DNA from: Trichobilharzia regenti
Taxonomy: Eukaryota; Platyhelminthes; Trematoda; Strigeidida; Schistosomatidae
Direction of reading: 5' to 3'
DNA: 64,000 nucleotides
NCBI GenBank assembly: GCA_944472135.2
Contig: OX235265.1
Location: forward strand, 52,773,112 to 52,837,111
In this document: piece after piece, positions 11,547 through 23,204 of the stretch
Layout: the number at the start of each line of letters is the position of its first letter
Numbering within the stretch: the first letter of the stretch is position 1
The notes under the pieces: generated by a model
Told to the model about the DNA's origin: nothing
Seen by the model: only the letters and a program-made list of their open reading frames with translations
The model's database searches: none
Translations under genes and position numbers: made by a program

Positions 11547-13751
11547 AGCGTTGTGCCTCAAGACACTGAGCTCACTTCACAACAAGTAATATATAGGAAC
11601 TATAGTAAGGCAAACTGGGCCTTAGTTGAATCGATGCTAAGATCCTCCAAATGGGATGAATACTTCACTACTGATGACCTATCGAGAGCCCTAACCATCT
11701 TCTACCATAACTCAAACATATGCTTAGATGCTGTCATTCCACTCCAAACACTAAAGGTTTCCCCACACAGAAAGTCATTCATAAAACCAAAGGATCGTAA
11801 GAAACTGAAGAAACTCTCAACAAGTTACTTCAAACACCACGACTTTGGCACTCTAGGTCTAATACTTAAAACCCTTAGCTCCATCACACAAGCTCAAGAT
11901 TTCCGTATGAGAAAGGAAGAACGCATCGCAGTAGCCAGTCCTGCTAGAGTGTATGCACTCACAGAAATCTTAAGGAAGCGAATGAATCGCAAAAATCACA
12001 GCATTCCTCTCCTCATAGACAAAGGCAGGCTATGCACTAACTCTGCAGACATATGTGAACTATTCAACAAAACGTTTGCAGGTAACTACCTTAAGCCCTC
12101 AGTCCAGCTACTCGATATACACCCTATTACTAAAATGGCACCAACTCCACTGACACCAAACCAAATTAGCACTGTTCAATTCACTTACGCTGACATTAAC
12201 CAAACTATAAGAACCCTCAAAAGTTCAAAAGGTTTCGGTACCGACGGTATATCATCTTACTTCTATAAATATGGTGGCCCTGACATTCCTCTACTACTGC
12301 TTAAAATATTCACAATGTCCCTAGAAACCCAAACTTACCCTGACATATGGAAGACTACATTCATTATGCCTAAACACAAATCTGGCTCGAAAACTGAAGT
12401 CAGTAACTACCGGCCAATCAATATCACACCTATAGCATCTAGAATCATGGAGAGACTAGTCAAAAATAACCTAATCAAACATATGCTTAGCTGCAACATC
12501 ATAAGTCCGAACCAACATGGATTCCTGAAATCCAGATCATGTTTAACATGTCACCTAGACTTCTTCAATTTTGTAACCAGCAGTCGTGACAGACGGCAAC
12601 TAGTACTTGTCATCTACTTTGACATTTCTAAGGCATTTGACCGTGTTGACCATTTACTGCTAACAAATAAACTGAACTCCTTAGGAATACGTGACCCATT
12701 ATTAGGATGGCTTAAATCATTCCTTAACAATAGGTCCCAAATAGTTAAACTCGGGTCTGCAACCTCCAAACCTAGCCCTATCACTTCTGGTGTAGTACAA
12801 GGTAGTGTCATTGGACCCCTCCTATTTACACTATACATCAATGACATATGCGCTTGCTTCACGCACGGGAAACCATTCATCTTTGCAGATGACCTAAAAG
12901 TAGCTTATACATTCCAACGTGATGACTTAGGGAACTTCGAGAATGTAGTACAGAAGGAATTAGATAAAATGGCTGCTTGGTCGTCCCTATGGAATCTCCA
13001 ATTTAATCTGAACAAATGTGGCTGGATCTGCTTCGGTGCACCCTCAATCGACCTGAAATTAACGCTCCAATCTGCTAACCTAACAAGACTCCGAAGTGTC
13101 GTTGACCTAGGCCTGAGGTACTCTAGTGACTTGACATTCTCAGAGCAAGTAGCATCACAGACTAGAAAATCGAGGATGCTCTTAGGATGCATACTCAGGA
13201 ACTTTCACGACAATGAAGCCAAGCTAATTCTGTACAAAACATGTGTCAGACCACTACTAGAATACTGTCCATTTATTATAAGCAGCACTCGCACACGTGA
13301 CAAGCTAAGGATGGAAAGTATCCAACGATATTTTACCTCAAAACTGCTTGGCTACGATTGTAAGAAAGACTACATCTCACGGTGCATGATCCTAAAACTC
13401 GACCCACTTTGGACAAGGCGACTTATTATAAACCTAATATTCTTCTTTAAGGTCCTTCACAAAATATCTTTCTCAGGTAACAGGGACATACAATTCGCAC
13501 AGGAAGGTTCTTACGATCTGCGTAACCAAACTTCCACAGTGACAACTCATTCTTTTAAGTCAACACTCCGTGAAAACTTCTTCACAGTCATGTATTCTAA
13601 AATATGGAATAGCCTACCCCTAGATATCAGAACTTGCTCTTCGGTTACAAGCTTCAAACGCTCTCTATACAGACTGTTTCACTCTACAGATTATATTAAT
13701 AAACTATTTACTCCTAGAACGAATCAAGCACTAATCTACTACAGCACCTAA
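11547..13751 (+). pseudogene. CR1-like LINE ORF2 without endonuclease, copy K2
   Basis: An open frame of about 732 codons (from a GTG at 11553; no ATG start) encodes an uninterrupted reverse transcriptase of the CR1/Jockey type (schistosome SR1/Perere-like). With residue 1 at 11553, 'FDISKAF' is at 356-362 (Asp357 catalytic). The 'FADD' box is at 444-447, giving both active-site aspartates. The C-terminal tail 'ENFFTVMYSKIWNSLPLDIR' is typical of the end of CR1 ORF2. The N-terminal apurinic endonuclease and ORF1 are missing. The element starts exactly where the 144-bp array is cut. The polymerase frame is intact, but without endonuclease or a proper start the copy is unlikely to move on its own. 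Confidence 0.9.
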
Positions 13752-13975
13752 AAGACGCACTTCAACACCCTTAGCAATCTTTAAACTATAAATAAACTAG
13801 CAGCATGGATGCATAAAGACATAGTACGGAACATACAGGATTAGTTTACCCTTAGAAATAGGACCTATCCCTCATTGTAACCTTCAAACGCTTGCTATGT
13901 AAACTGTTTTATTCTAAAGACTATCCCTACCAGAACCCATTACTTATTTCTAAAACGCATCAGTCATTAGAACAA
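13752..13975 (+). repeat. K2 trailer with a degenerate repeat of its own coding end
   Basis: After the stop of K2 there are about 120 bp of trailer. Then 13876-13975 repeats, at lower identity, the last 100 bp of the ORF: 'aaccttcaaacgcttgctat' matches 'acaagcttcaaacgctctct', followed by matching 'actgttt' and 'aaacgcatcagtcatta' blocks. An older copy of the same 3' coding end therefore lies in direct orientation behind K2. It may be a remnant of an earlier insertion of the same family. Confidence 0.6.
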
Positions 13976-14325
13976 TAAAAACGCTCAGACTATTAATACA
14001 CATTATGACATTAAATAAACTCTAAGACTTCGCATAAATACGTGAAAACGCAGATACAATATAGAAAAATGTTTACTTAAGTATAATTAAGATAAACATT
14101 TATAAATGAATCATGTATTAATGTCCTTTTCATGTTCACATACTTTCTCTTTCTGGTATTTTGCTGCTCCTATTCATCTTCTGGTCGAGGTCGAACAACC
14201 CTGCATCTAAACTGAAATGAGGATTAATTCCAAACCGTCTATCTCATAACCACTCAAATTCCATGAACGATCCAATTCTACCATTTGAAGACGCTGGCGA
14301 ACATGCTGTAAATGAGTATTCATGA
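13976..14325. other. Unassigned AT-rich region
   Basis: No gene, repeat pair or motif that I can support was found here. Confidence 0.5.
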
Positions 14326-14790
14326 TCTGAAATGAAGAAGCAACTGGTTTTCAAACAGTTTTCAACATTTTACTCAACTTACGAATACAGTCCGCCATGC
14401 AGACACAAATGGAGCAAATGGAGAATTCTGGAATCGACCTCGGCACCATTTGATGCAGTAAAACAACCCAACATGACCTTATTTAGTTTTCGTATCCACG
14501 ATCAAATTTCTTTCCTGTTATAAAACTACGATAAGACTGCTGAAAAAATGGAATAAATATATCACTGATCTCAACATAATACATCAATAATCTTTAAGCC
14601 AAGGGTGCTGCTCACAACAAAGTTATATAAGAGAATTGACTTCAAGCTTTATTTTTCCCAGATATCTGTATTACATTCATCTGATGTCTGGGTTTTTTGT
14701 TAATGCGAAGACAATATTTCTATATCTCTTTATGTGCTACACAAACAGACTTTATAGCAGACTGTTCCTACTGACTCTAATGTCAGAAAG
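14326..14790. repeat. Interspersed repeat shared with 5.5-5.96 kb
   Basis: It is a diverged direct repeat of 5520-5960 (shared 'aactggtt', 'tcaaacagttt', 'ttcaagctttattttt' against 'ttcaagctttgttttc', and 'caatatttctat'). A 63-codon ORF at 14332-14523 has no counterpart at the other site and is probably fortuitous. Class unknown. Confidence 0.5.
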
Positions 14791-14845
14791 AACAACCAAA
14801 CTGTAAATTCATTATACATTAAATTGTGTGTAATTTATATAATAA

Positions 14846-14910
14846 CTTATCCATGCCTGTACAATTGGTATGTTCCTGCATAAACAGGAAGAAATATATA
14901 TACTCCACCT
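14846..14910 (+). repeat. CR1-like LINE tail remnant
   Basis: It carries 'ttatccatgcctgtacaatt' followed by 'ggtatgttcctg', the tail block recurring at 420-491 (minus) and 3646 (plus). It lies 20 bp before another LINE coding end (14926-15101). Confidence 0.5.
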
Positions 14911-14925
14911 ACCTTCTCAAGGTTA

Positions 14926-15101
14926 ACACCCATAAACTCACCACTAGAGCTAACTTCTTCACCATTAAATATTGCAAACTTTGGAACCAACTACCCTCTG
15001 AGATTAGATCCTGTGAAAGGCATGACAGTTTCAAAAGGAGCCTAGAAAAACATATTAACATGTCCACCCTAGCCCGCCTCAAAGATCTCAACTGCTGGTA
15101 G
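14926..15101 (+). pseudogene. CR1-like ORF2 C-terminal fragment
   Basis: The frame reads 'THKLTTRANFFTIKYCKLWN' and 'QLPSEIRSCERHDSFKRSLE' and ends at a stop codon. It matches the conserved end of CR1-clade ORF2 ('LRxNFFSxRxxxLWNSLPxxI...SFKxxL') and aligns with the last part of K2 ('RENFFTVMYSKIWNSLPLDI'), but at only moderate identity. It therefore comes from a different CR1 lineage. Everything upstream of this segment is missing, as in a typical 5'-truncated LINE. Confidence 0.8.
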
Positions 15102-15332
15102 AGTGGTGAAACAATGCCATTTCAATATTTTACTACAGAAAGTACACTACTTCCCAGACTAACATAATAATACTTCGTAAATATGTAGGTTGAATACTTG
15201 AAATTAGATTGTCATTAAAATACCTAAAATGATTAAAATACTTATGCGGCAAATGTTCTCTTGGTTTACCGCTCTTATTTCCCTTATAACACTCAGTTAC
15301 TGAGCCTAATGTATTCTTCGATAATACGAATT

Positions 15333-15480
15333 ATGGAGGATTTAATCATGAGCTGACATCAGTTAGAGAACCACTGGAAAACCTGGGAGTACTGGACAGC
15401 CGTTTCGTCCTAGCTGTCCAGTACTCCCAGGTCTTCCAGTGGTTCTCTAACTGATGTCAGCTCATGATTGAATCCTCCAT
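15333..15480. repeat. 68-bp-arm inverted repeat with hammerhead-core-like loop
   Basis: Arms 15333-15400 and 15413-15480 are complementary over 68 bp with two mismatches (one at the 'gatttaat' / 'gattcaat' position, one at 'ggaaaa' / 'ggaaga'). They flank a 12-nt loop. Read on the minus strand, the loop is 'taggacgaaacg', which contains the stem II 3' strand and GAAAC core of the schistosome hammerhead satellite ribozyme. The other half of the core (CTGATGA) is absent. The sequence following GAAAC ('gctgtccagtactcccagg') recurs in diverged form at 57640-57715, so it belongs to a dispersed family. A transcript from either strand would fold into a long hairpin. Confidence 0.85.
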
Positions 15481-15616
15481 GCAATCAAACAAAATCCCTA
15501 CAAAAACCAATACTTGAAAATACGAATTATGACACTGACTATGCTCTTATTATACATAGATTGATTTGCTTTACGACTACCTGTAGTACTAACTACCCTT
15601 CTGTAGTATTGTTAAC
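15481..15616. other. Spacer between the inverted repeat and E copy 1
   Basis: Short AT-rich spacer with nothing recognisable. Confidence 0.4.
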
Positions 15617-17046
15617 CAAATGCTGAAATTTTGTTGGTTCAGTGTTAATATCTTTTTATAATATATGTAGACAGGTTACTTTGCAATGTCAAATGTTTAC
15701 TATATATAAGACTGTCATGATAATTTAGTACACTTAGTCCTGCCAACCGACCTTACCTTCAGTTCATACTACCTAAATTGAACCCTAACTATAGTGTTCT
15801 GCTGAATCTTGCTCCAATATTCACAAAATCTATTCTTTTTATTCTTTAAGGTTTTAACTTCTTGTAAAGTAATCTGTTCATCAGGACGCATGCATACATA
15901 TATGATGTGTTCATAAAGATGTACGCGGAGACCTATTGGAAGTACTCATTAAGAAAGCTAGGGAGATGGAATATGAGGTACGAACATGTCTGGTACCAAG
16001 CAATATATTTGCGGTAGTCATAATAATCATAGTCTCAGAGCTTAACATCAAAAAAGGAGGAAGGGTGGTGCTAGCTGATCAGTAGATATGGTGGGGGTCA
16101 CTAAGGTGAATCGCCCCATTTTGCAGGAACAGCAATATACAAATTAAAGGCTCGAGATATTTCTGATTTTTATGAGGGCTTAGATCTTTACCTCGAAATA
16201 GATAATAATGAACGCCTTGACGGATCATGCTTCTGCCTTTAAATATATACCATTCGCTCAGCCTATTGTTGAGACGCGACCACATGGGATCTGCACAGAT
16301 TTATGGGGCATTTTATAAACTAACTTGCTGTCCATTTTCTGATCTTTAAATACCACTTCACAATGTCTTATCTCATTCATTTTCTAATAACGTCTTTACT
16401 TGATCTTCATTATATCCCATTAAACCTAACATTTTATAGCTTTTTATGAATTTGATTCGACTTATTCTATTCCTATTCTCTGTAGGGTACAGTTGTGCAC
16501 CAAATGCACAAAAAGGCATAAAATATAAAAAAACCGACATAAGGAAAAAGTGTATTAAAACCAAAAGTGGACATCATGATAGTACGAGATATACGTGTAG
16601 CATTATACATTGCAAATGAACGTTGTCAGCCTAGGGAGTTTCCTTTATAAATGCATTTATTAATGATACCTGCACTTACCCATTCCATTACACTTTATTG
16701 ATTCACCTCAGCACTTTTACTTTTCTAAAACAGCTTTGAATCCCTTGTAAACGTTGTACTTACCTCAATTTTGGTTGGTTATCGTATGCTGACAACCACG
16801 GGATGAAAACAAAACGAAGTAGATTTTCCCGCTCAACCTGGAGGACAATTGTACAATTCAACAACTATACAGCCTAGTTCAGACAATGTGTATTTATATA
16901 TATATCAAATATTTAACTGTTGAAACATTATTAACTTGTAGACAATCTACGATTTGATATTATATCATGCTTGATCGTGCCTGTAAAAATGGCATGCATT
17001 TTCATGTAAATTTATATGTCTATATGAGAATATACATTATTATTAT
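15617..17046 (+). mobile_element. Mobile unit E, copy 1 (full, 1.43 kb)
   Basis: This segment recurs as copy 3 (39967-41395, full length, same orientation). It also recurs as copy 2 (25205-26136, opposite orientation, lacking about 500 bp of the left end). All copies carry the CR1-like tail block 'cgtgcctgtaaaaatgg' followed, in copies 1 and 3, by an ATT run at the right end. Copy 2 is 5'-truncated relative to that tail and is flanked by a 5-bp duplication (ATGTA), so E behaves like a LINE-mobilised unit running left to right. The + strand has no reverse transcriptase, so E is non-autonomous. The minus strand carries a secreted-peptide ORF, a TATA-like run near 16895 and a 'gaggtaagt' splice donor. 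Confidence 0.75.
16373..16540 (-). CDS. Small putative secreted peptide in E copy 1
   Basis: A 55-codon ORF starts at the ATG at 16540 (the frame is open a little further, but the next candidate start is TTG). The peptide begins 'MSVFLYFMPFCAFG', a short hydrophobic signal-peptide-like segment with a plausible cleavage before Ala-Gln. A charged, Cys-free mature part of about 40 residues follows, ending 'GLMGYNEDQVKTLLENE'. The frame is identical in E copy 2 (25716-25883) and decayed in copy 3. A second frame at 16079-16285 lies downstream. An upstream 'gaggtaagt' near 16755 suggests a spliced leader exon. I do not recognise the family; it resembles in size, but is not shown to be, a schistosome micro-exon-gene product. 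Confidence 0.4.
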   Translation of the reverse strand: MSVFLYFMPFCAFGAQLYPTENRNRISRIKFIKSYKMLGLMGYNEDQVKTLLENE

Positions 17047-17659
17047 TATTTGAGTGTAATAGGTCACTCGCACGTTTCTCCTTCTCAATAACCGAAGTTT
17101 AACTTTTTTTCTGATTTCAGTGATGTATAATTGATTTGCGAATTTACACTTTACGCACCTGTAATTACCAACTGTCAAATGACCATGAACCCACCGGTCA
17201 AGGCGTTTAAGACGATTTTTATGTGAAAAACACATATATTCAGAAAAATGACTAGTTGAAACCCATGAAACTGTTATACATGATACTTTTCTCTATCTTG
17301 AGACAAAAATGCCCCTTGGTTTTGGATTGGAGCGTTAACAGAGGAATATAACCAGATTCCGCATGTGCATTCATTGAGGTCATCTGACCTTATCATTTCT
17401 GTAACCTTACTCTAATGCGAAACTATCCCTATAATAATCCAAATCTAACCCGAAACAACCCTAATATCTTCCATATCACGTTGCTACAACCTTGACATGC
17501 CCTTAGCTTACACCTTAACTTAATCTTTTTCACACCTACCGAGAACGTACCTCATATCCCGTAAATATTAGAACCCTTCTATGAGCACATTTCATTTATG
17601 ACTTGAATATAGTTTGCCTGGTTTAAAAGACCTGTTCAATGAGCGTTTGAAGATCTTTG
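17047..17659. other. Unassigned region
   Basis: No supported gene. A 71-codon minus-strand ORF (17020-17235) overlaps the E tail and has no recognisable domain. The stretch from about 17390 contains many 'aaccct'-like blocks but no clear period. Confidence 0.4.
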
Positions 17660-18125
17660 GTGCAACTGAGCCTGCAACAATAACGGCAACCAACGAATGC
17701 GCTGGAAACAACAGCTTACACCACCCAGACATGTTCAAGTGCATAATTTCGAAAACTTCTACACAATACTAATTCAGTAGTAGCTGAAAAACAACTAAAA
17801 CCCTGCAACCATGCATGAATGAAACTTATGAAACTATAACAAGAAACGGATGCACTGACTAGGTGGTTAGGACTTTCGAAACCAATGAAATAACTAATTT
17901 TAACAGCAGCGGAAACAAAAATGAGGTGAAAGCAACATTTGTGAACAATGCGCATCAAGACAAGTTGTTAATGACAGCAGGATAAACGAAAAAACCAATG
18001 CGCAAACGAACGGCTACGGAACTGCAATCCAACATGGCCGACTAACATGGACGAAAACGACCTTTGGGCGTCTCACTCCAAAAGTGACTTGGACGTGACG
18101 GACAATTTCAGCCTAATTTGACCAT
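17660..18125. repeat. Interspersed repeat G, copy
   Basis: It shares long blocks with 31060-31400 and 59515-59935: 'aacggcaaccaacgaatg', 'tagctgaaaaacaactaaaa', 'ttttaacagcagcggaaaca', 'aaaaatgaggtgaaa' and 'gcaggataaacg'. It ends in 'ccaacatggccgactaacat', a block duplicated in the 59.7-59.9 kb copy. The minus strand encodes hydrophobic open stretches in several copies, but no frame is conserved well enough to call a gene. Confidence 0.6.
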
Positions 18126-18950
18126 AATCGCCGAAGGTCATCAGCAGCCTGTAGACGGCCGTAAGTCATTTGATCAGCTGATGAATACTGACTTTATTTA
18201 TTGAAAAAACCTCAAAGCTAGGTCATTTTTCGTTGTTTTACACACTTTTTTACTTATATTCCTGCTAAAAGTCGATGAAATACGGCGTATTTAGCAGAAA
18301 CAGCAAATGATGTTGTCCTTATCCGGCCGTAATTTACAGCCAGTTTACAAATCGTTGAAATACGTACTTTTTCGTTCAGAAAATGTCGAAATACTTGGAA
18401 ACACAGGTTCTAACGACTTTTTGTGGTTTTTTTTGCATCTTAATGGATTACACATGGACATGATGAGGTGGGATAGCTCGTTTTGGTAATTATTTCATCT
18501 ACTTTGTTATGTACTTTTCCTAATGCTGACAAGGCTCCTCCACATGTATTTTTTTAAGGAAAAATCTGCAGAAATACTTAGAAATTATAGACGTATAGTA
18601 TTTCCTTATTATATGACATTAACTTGACGTTTGCAAGCAGATGCAATATCGATTTTGCATTATTGAAAAATGTTTGCTGACGTAATTATATACAATTCAA
18701 CTAATTATTCCGTCGTTTTAAACATATTTCATGGTTATTTATTGTGCTTACACTGGTAACAATGTCTACATCTGTATAATTCTTGTGTTTTTTTCAGATA
18801 ATATCTACTTTCGGGAATTTGATGGATTTGGGTGATAAAGAAAAAGATACCTGCACTGTTGTCAATTTTGTATTACATGTTAATTCATTAATAAATGTAT
18901 TCCTCGTTATTCGTCCGTTTATTCTACTTGATAAGACTGAATATTAGCTC
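18126..18950. other. Unassigned AT-rich region
   Basis: Nothing recognisable. Two blocks, 'gtcgatgaaatacggcgta' near 18273 and 'tgttgaaatacgtac' near 18352, look alike, which may reflect a short internal duplication. Confidence 0.4.
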
Positions 18951-19335
18951 TTGCGTAATTTGTGAGGTGTAGAGTATATGAGGCTATCTTTGGAATACTA
19001 AGTAGGGACAGATATTCCGAGAAGCCTATTGGTAAAAGATTATGTTGTAGTCAAATAAAGCAAATATGTCTAAATCGTAGAGGAGGTATTTCGATTATAA
19101 AGCGTTTCGAGTTATCTATCGTCTTAGCAGAATACATATACTGATTTGTGACTCATAATCACAAAGTGAAAATAAATCTACCTGAGATAGTTTGCTTGTG
19201 ATTTCTGCATGTCGCAATGCACCATAAGGAGAGACTATACCTTTGCTGTTAGATGCATAACTCAGTGCAACTACGGTTATCGTAATGATTAAAAACAGAA
19301 TGCCTAGGGTTCTCAGCCAAAGAACACGATACCTT
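18951..19335 (+). repeat. Third partial copy of the S unit
   Basis: It aligns with 28960-29300 in S1 and 50985-51285 in S2. Shared blocks include 'gaatactaagtagggacaga' against 'gaataaccaagtaaaagcgg', 'atattccgaga', 'ttggtaaaa', 'caaataaa' against 'aaaaaatt', and 'gtttcgagt' and 'ttctcagcca'. Only about 380 bp remain. It shows that the S sequence is dispersed as well as duplicated. Confidence 0.5.
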
Positions 19336-20009
19336 GCTATCTGCTCATATACTCACATAAACAAAAGTCTTCCAGACGCCGCATTCACTCCCAACAGTTT
19401 ACCCTCAACTTCTAACTTAGCACGTGCTACTTATGTTACCGGAACACAATCACATTACAACAGAAGGAAGACAGATTCATTGAAAAATTGTTTATTAAAC
19501 AAAAATCAGATTTCAAATGTACAGATAATTCAGATGAGTAGTCCTCTGTTACCGTCAGGAAGTTCCATCTGCGTACACGGCACATATATGTTTTTCCATA
19601 AGTCTGAAAAGGTTTAAGAAAAGCATAATTAACTTGGGTATTACATGTATGATCTGAATAAAAAAATTTCGCTGATAAGCATTTACAAGTAATCACTTTA
19701 CAAACAATAGGTATATATAAGTAGTCCAATAGTTTTCACTAAACTTAAGGGACTTCGCAACTTATCGTTGGTCGATATCTAGCAGGTCGATCGAAGCATC
19801 ATGAAATGATAAAATTATTTAACGACAAGTTATGTAGTAGTTTTCAAAGTTTGTACAAATATTTTAGCAAAAATGACAACCACTTTATGACAAATAATAG
19901 GTCTTGACAGCAATAATAATAACATTCATGATCATAGTGACTATAAAAACAGTAATAGGTATTATTATCGCAACGAATTTATCATTAACTTAGATAGACA
20001 ACTAATAAT
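19336..20009. other. Unassigned region
   Basis: Overlapping ORFs of 110 codons (+) and 97 codons (-) around 19285-19729 share the same DNA. Neither has a recognisable domain, signal peptide or codon pattern that would favour one. I see no gene here. Confidence 0.4.
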
Positions 20010-20165
20010 TTTTTTATTTTTGATTACAGCTTGATTCCACACCGTATTTTTGGTACAAGTATGGAATTTTCAGCGTGGATATCGGTAGCCAAAAATTTGC
20101 AGGCCGACCATAGATATCAGGTGTGCGACGGCGAGGGCTCAAACCACGGACCACCGACTGCCACC
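20010..20165 (-). repeat. SINE-like repeat, copy 2
   Basis: Best-preserved copy of the family at 7976 and 59385. It has a T-rich run at the left, then 'gattccacaccgtattttt', 'tacaagtatggaatttt', 'gccgaccatagatatcaggt' and 'gtgcgacggcgagggctcaa'. On the minus strand the last block gives 'ggtttgagccc', close to a Pol III B box. Confidence 0.65.
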
Positions 20166-20809
20166 GACGCACAATCATATCAAATTAATGTATCACTTAA
20201 TCTTAAGATGCATGTGTTTACTTACTTTCACTGGATTCTGTCAATACTGATGTGCTCAACAAGCTTATTCCAACTGAATTTAAGATTAATTCTGAAAGTG
20301 AATGGAGATCCAGTTTATGTCAGTTAAAACATGTAACTTACATTTATTACACTGCTTACTGAGACATCTGATACCTGCTTTTCGATCTTCGTGATAAGAA
20401 CACAGTTTACCTAGGTTTACCTACATATACAAAAGTACACGTATATGCTGCATCAACCATGCCGTTTTTATCATGATTAGCCAGAAAACTGTGTATATTA
20501 TACTTATTTAAGTATCTCTGAAAATAATTTTCAAGCGATAATTGAAGTTGCGTGAAGTTATTACTTCTTCAGAACACTGTTTGCATTCTTGACACTCCTG
20601 AGAAGTCCTTAGATCGTAATTTGGCATGAATTCGTTGAATTCAGCAAATAAATCCACTGCTATATCATTTCTTTCCTGAGCTGTAGTAATTTGTGTTGTC
20701 AGTTATCTCTCCAATTTGATAAAACGCTCAGAACTTAACCAAGTAGCAAAATGATGTTCGAAATTACCTCAGCTCGAATGACAAACTGGCCAATCACAAG
20801 CGAGCGAAT
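20166..20809. other. Unassigned region
   Basis: No supported gene or repeat pair apart from short AT-rich blocks. Confidence 0.4.
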
Positions 20810-22591
20810 GGCTGGACTTATTTATCACGTAATGTTGAATTCCGCTTGGAAATTTTTTTGCCAATAATTTTTAATAAAATTGTGTTATATGTTACCTAGA
20901 TTGATGGGAATTCCCATCTTTCGGCTAGTTATGTTGGTGTCCGCCTCATGTGATCTGACTGCGACACACTTTTAGCATATTGGTTGCAATAAACAGTGTT
21001 TCAGGTGGACTGTATCAAAATATCGGTGTAATGAGGAAGATAGGATAGTTAGAGGGTACTGCCATTTACACAAATCATTTACTCCATGTGTAAGCTGCAC
21101 CTTTTGGCATAGCATCATTCAATGAAGACCTCAAGTCTCAGGATATCAATATAGCCTATTTTCGTGTAAAAAACAGTCTTTTTGACAAAATAATTCTCTC
21201 AGTACTTGGAAATCACCTGCAAATGCTATCAGGGTCGTTTGTGGAAACCTAAGCTATCAATTAGATGTGCTTTCCACTCTATCTGTGGTTGGACAGGAAT
21301 TATAGCAAGTTGAAAGGTTATTTCTAAGTGGATTTCATATATATTGGTACTGATTGGTGCAGTGTACTATGGGTTATGTGAATTAAATGTACAAAAATAT
21401 CTCAACTTTAACAATATTCTGCCACTGTCTACTTAGCTGACTGATAGGATAACAAACGAAGGTGGTTGTCACGATTATTGCAAGTGCAGTGCAGTGGAGA
21501 AGGAAATTACTCGCTTAAATTTCCTTGCTGTTCGAATTAATGCACTAAATCATTACACAGTATGATTACATGCATGAGTCGCGGTGATTACGAGAACTGA
21601 ATCTATTCAGCTTTATCATCATTATTATCAATCTATTGTCTGTTATACAATTTCCATTGACAGTGTATACTTAATGCAGCAATATTTTTGATCACCAGTA
21701 GTGGAGATGAATTTCTTCTGAGATTTCTATTTAGACAAAGCAGTACAGATGCGCCATGACGATTAAATTTTGTAGTTTGCATCGTATAACATTATTATCC
21801 TCATCAACACAACAGGTCTGTAAATTTCACAATAGTTTAAGTGTTTCTCTTTGTTGTTAACACTGCGCATAGCTGTTTAGAGTTGAGGCATGTTCAGCTT
21901 ATATTTGATGGTTATAGTCTCCAAAATGTGAGAATGTGATTTCTGTAGGATTCACAAAACCCTATGGACTAGACATCACTGAGATTGTGGATTGATTTCT
22001 ACGTTACGCATTTGCAATACTTCATTTCATGTAAAAGTGTGTGTTGATCTGTGTGAAGTGTGATCTGCAAGTAAGCTTAATGAGAGAATGACACCTCAAT
22101 AGTATGGATGTTTCGGAGGTTGCCTTGAAATTTGCGTATAATCTTCAAACACTGGAATGCATACGATGACTATTTATGTATACGGCGTCAACACAAAAAC
22201 CAGCTGTAGACTACAAATGCATTTATCTGCATCAGGTATTAATTAATATTGACAGAATCACTGTATATGTAGTGTACGCTAAGATGAAGAATTATCTCTT
22301 GTAACTTCATGTTGTGCTAGTTCTTACATGTACTTTATTTCTTCCAGGTATACGGAGATTTCCCAATATGAAATCAGCGGAACATCATTAGGTCAAACTA
22401 ACGTTAATACCGTGCATCAGAAATTTCTTTTGTAAACTCAAAAAATGTTTAATATACTCTTGGTTTGTAATTCATCTGGACTATTTCAATTAGCTGCTAT
22501 ACAATATGCTTTTGAAACAAGTGAATTAGGAATAATTAACGCTAAGCTTAGTTACTGCGATGGACATTTATCGTAGTATTATGAGACTGTC

Positions 22592-22957
22592 TGCCAGCCA
22601 TGTCTCAAACACCGATAATGCCCAGCTCCTGCGACGCTGGGACTTACGCTGTTCCTTGAAGTTTCTCAGAAACGCTTAGCAATAACGGACGCAAAACCAA
22701 AACACCGATTGGCTGCTCGAGAATTCTTTATTGTAACACCATATATCCAACTTTAAAATTAAGTTTTAACTAAGGTCTACGAACAAATATTACAATAATA
22801 AATCACAATATTACTTCTGATGGTTTACTGCTGACTTCTTTCTGAACAGCGATCGATTAGACGATGACTGTCGTATTGATGCCTCCGCAAAAATTGGGGA
22901 AGTTGGTTTTGAGCAAACAACCATGAATTGATCGTTCAATCTTCAACTCCATTGACA
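22592..22957 (-). repeat. 3' LTR of element A
   Basis: 366 bp, TGTCA...TGGCA on the minus strand. It contains the 'aataaag' polyadenylation-type signal shared by all copies (plus-strand 'ctttatt' near 22728). It is clearly diverged from the 5' LTR, so the insertion is not recent. Confidence 0.85.
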
Positions 22958-23204
22958 CTCCCCGGCAAAAAAGGGATCCAACCCCTTTTTTCCTTCACGA
23001 CCAATGCACGTTGACTTGGATGCAATTGCGAGAACCTGGGTCACACGGAAAGAGCTGAAATGGAAAGCAAACAGAAAAGCCAACACACCACAAGCATACT
23101 CACAGCACAATCTCACACATCGATGACGACCTGCGCCTCCAGACAGAGACCTCCTCTTGACATCTTGCAACACAATCGCCACTTGCTAGAATGACTCTTG
23201 CAGA

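Noticed and set aside
15333..15480. Complete hammerhead ribozyme
   Set aside because: Only the 3' half of the core is present; the CTGATGA half is missing.
16079..16285. Second ORF of unit E (MWSRLNNRLSEW...) as a gene
   Set aside because: Preserved only in the recent copies, truncated in copy 2, and without signal peptide or domain; kept as a remark under E.
19285..19729. Overlapping ORFs of 110 (+) and 97 (-) codons
   Set aside because: They use the same DNA on opposite strands and neither shows a domain, splice context or second copy.
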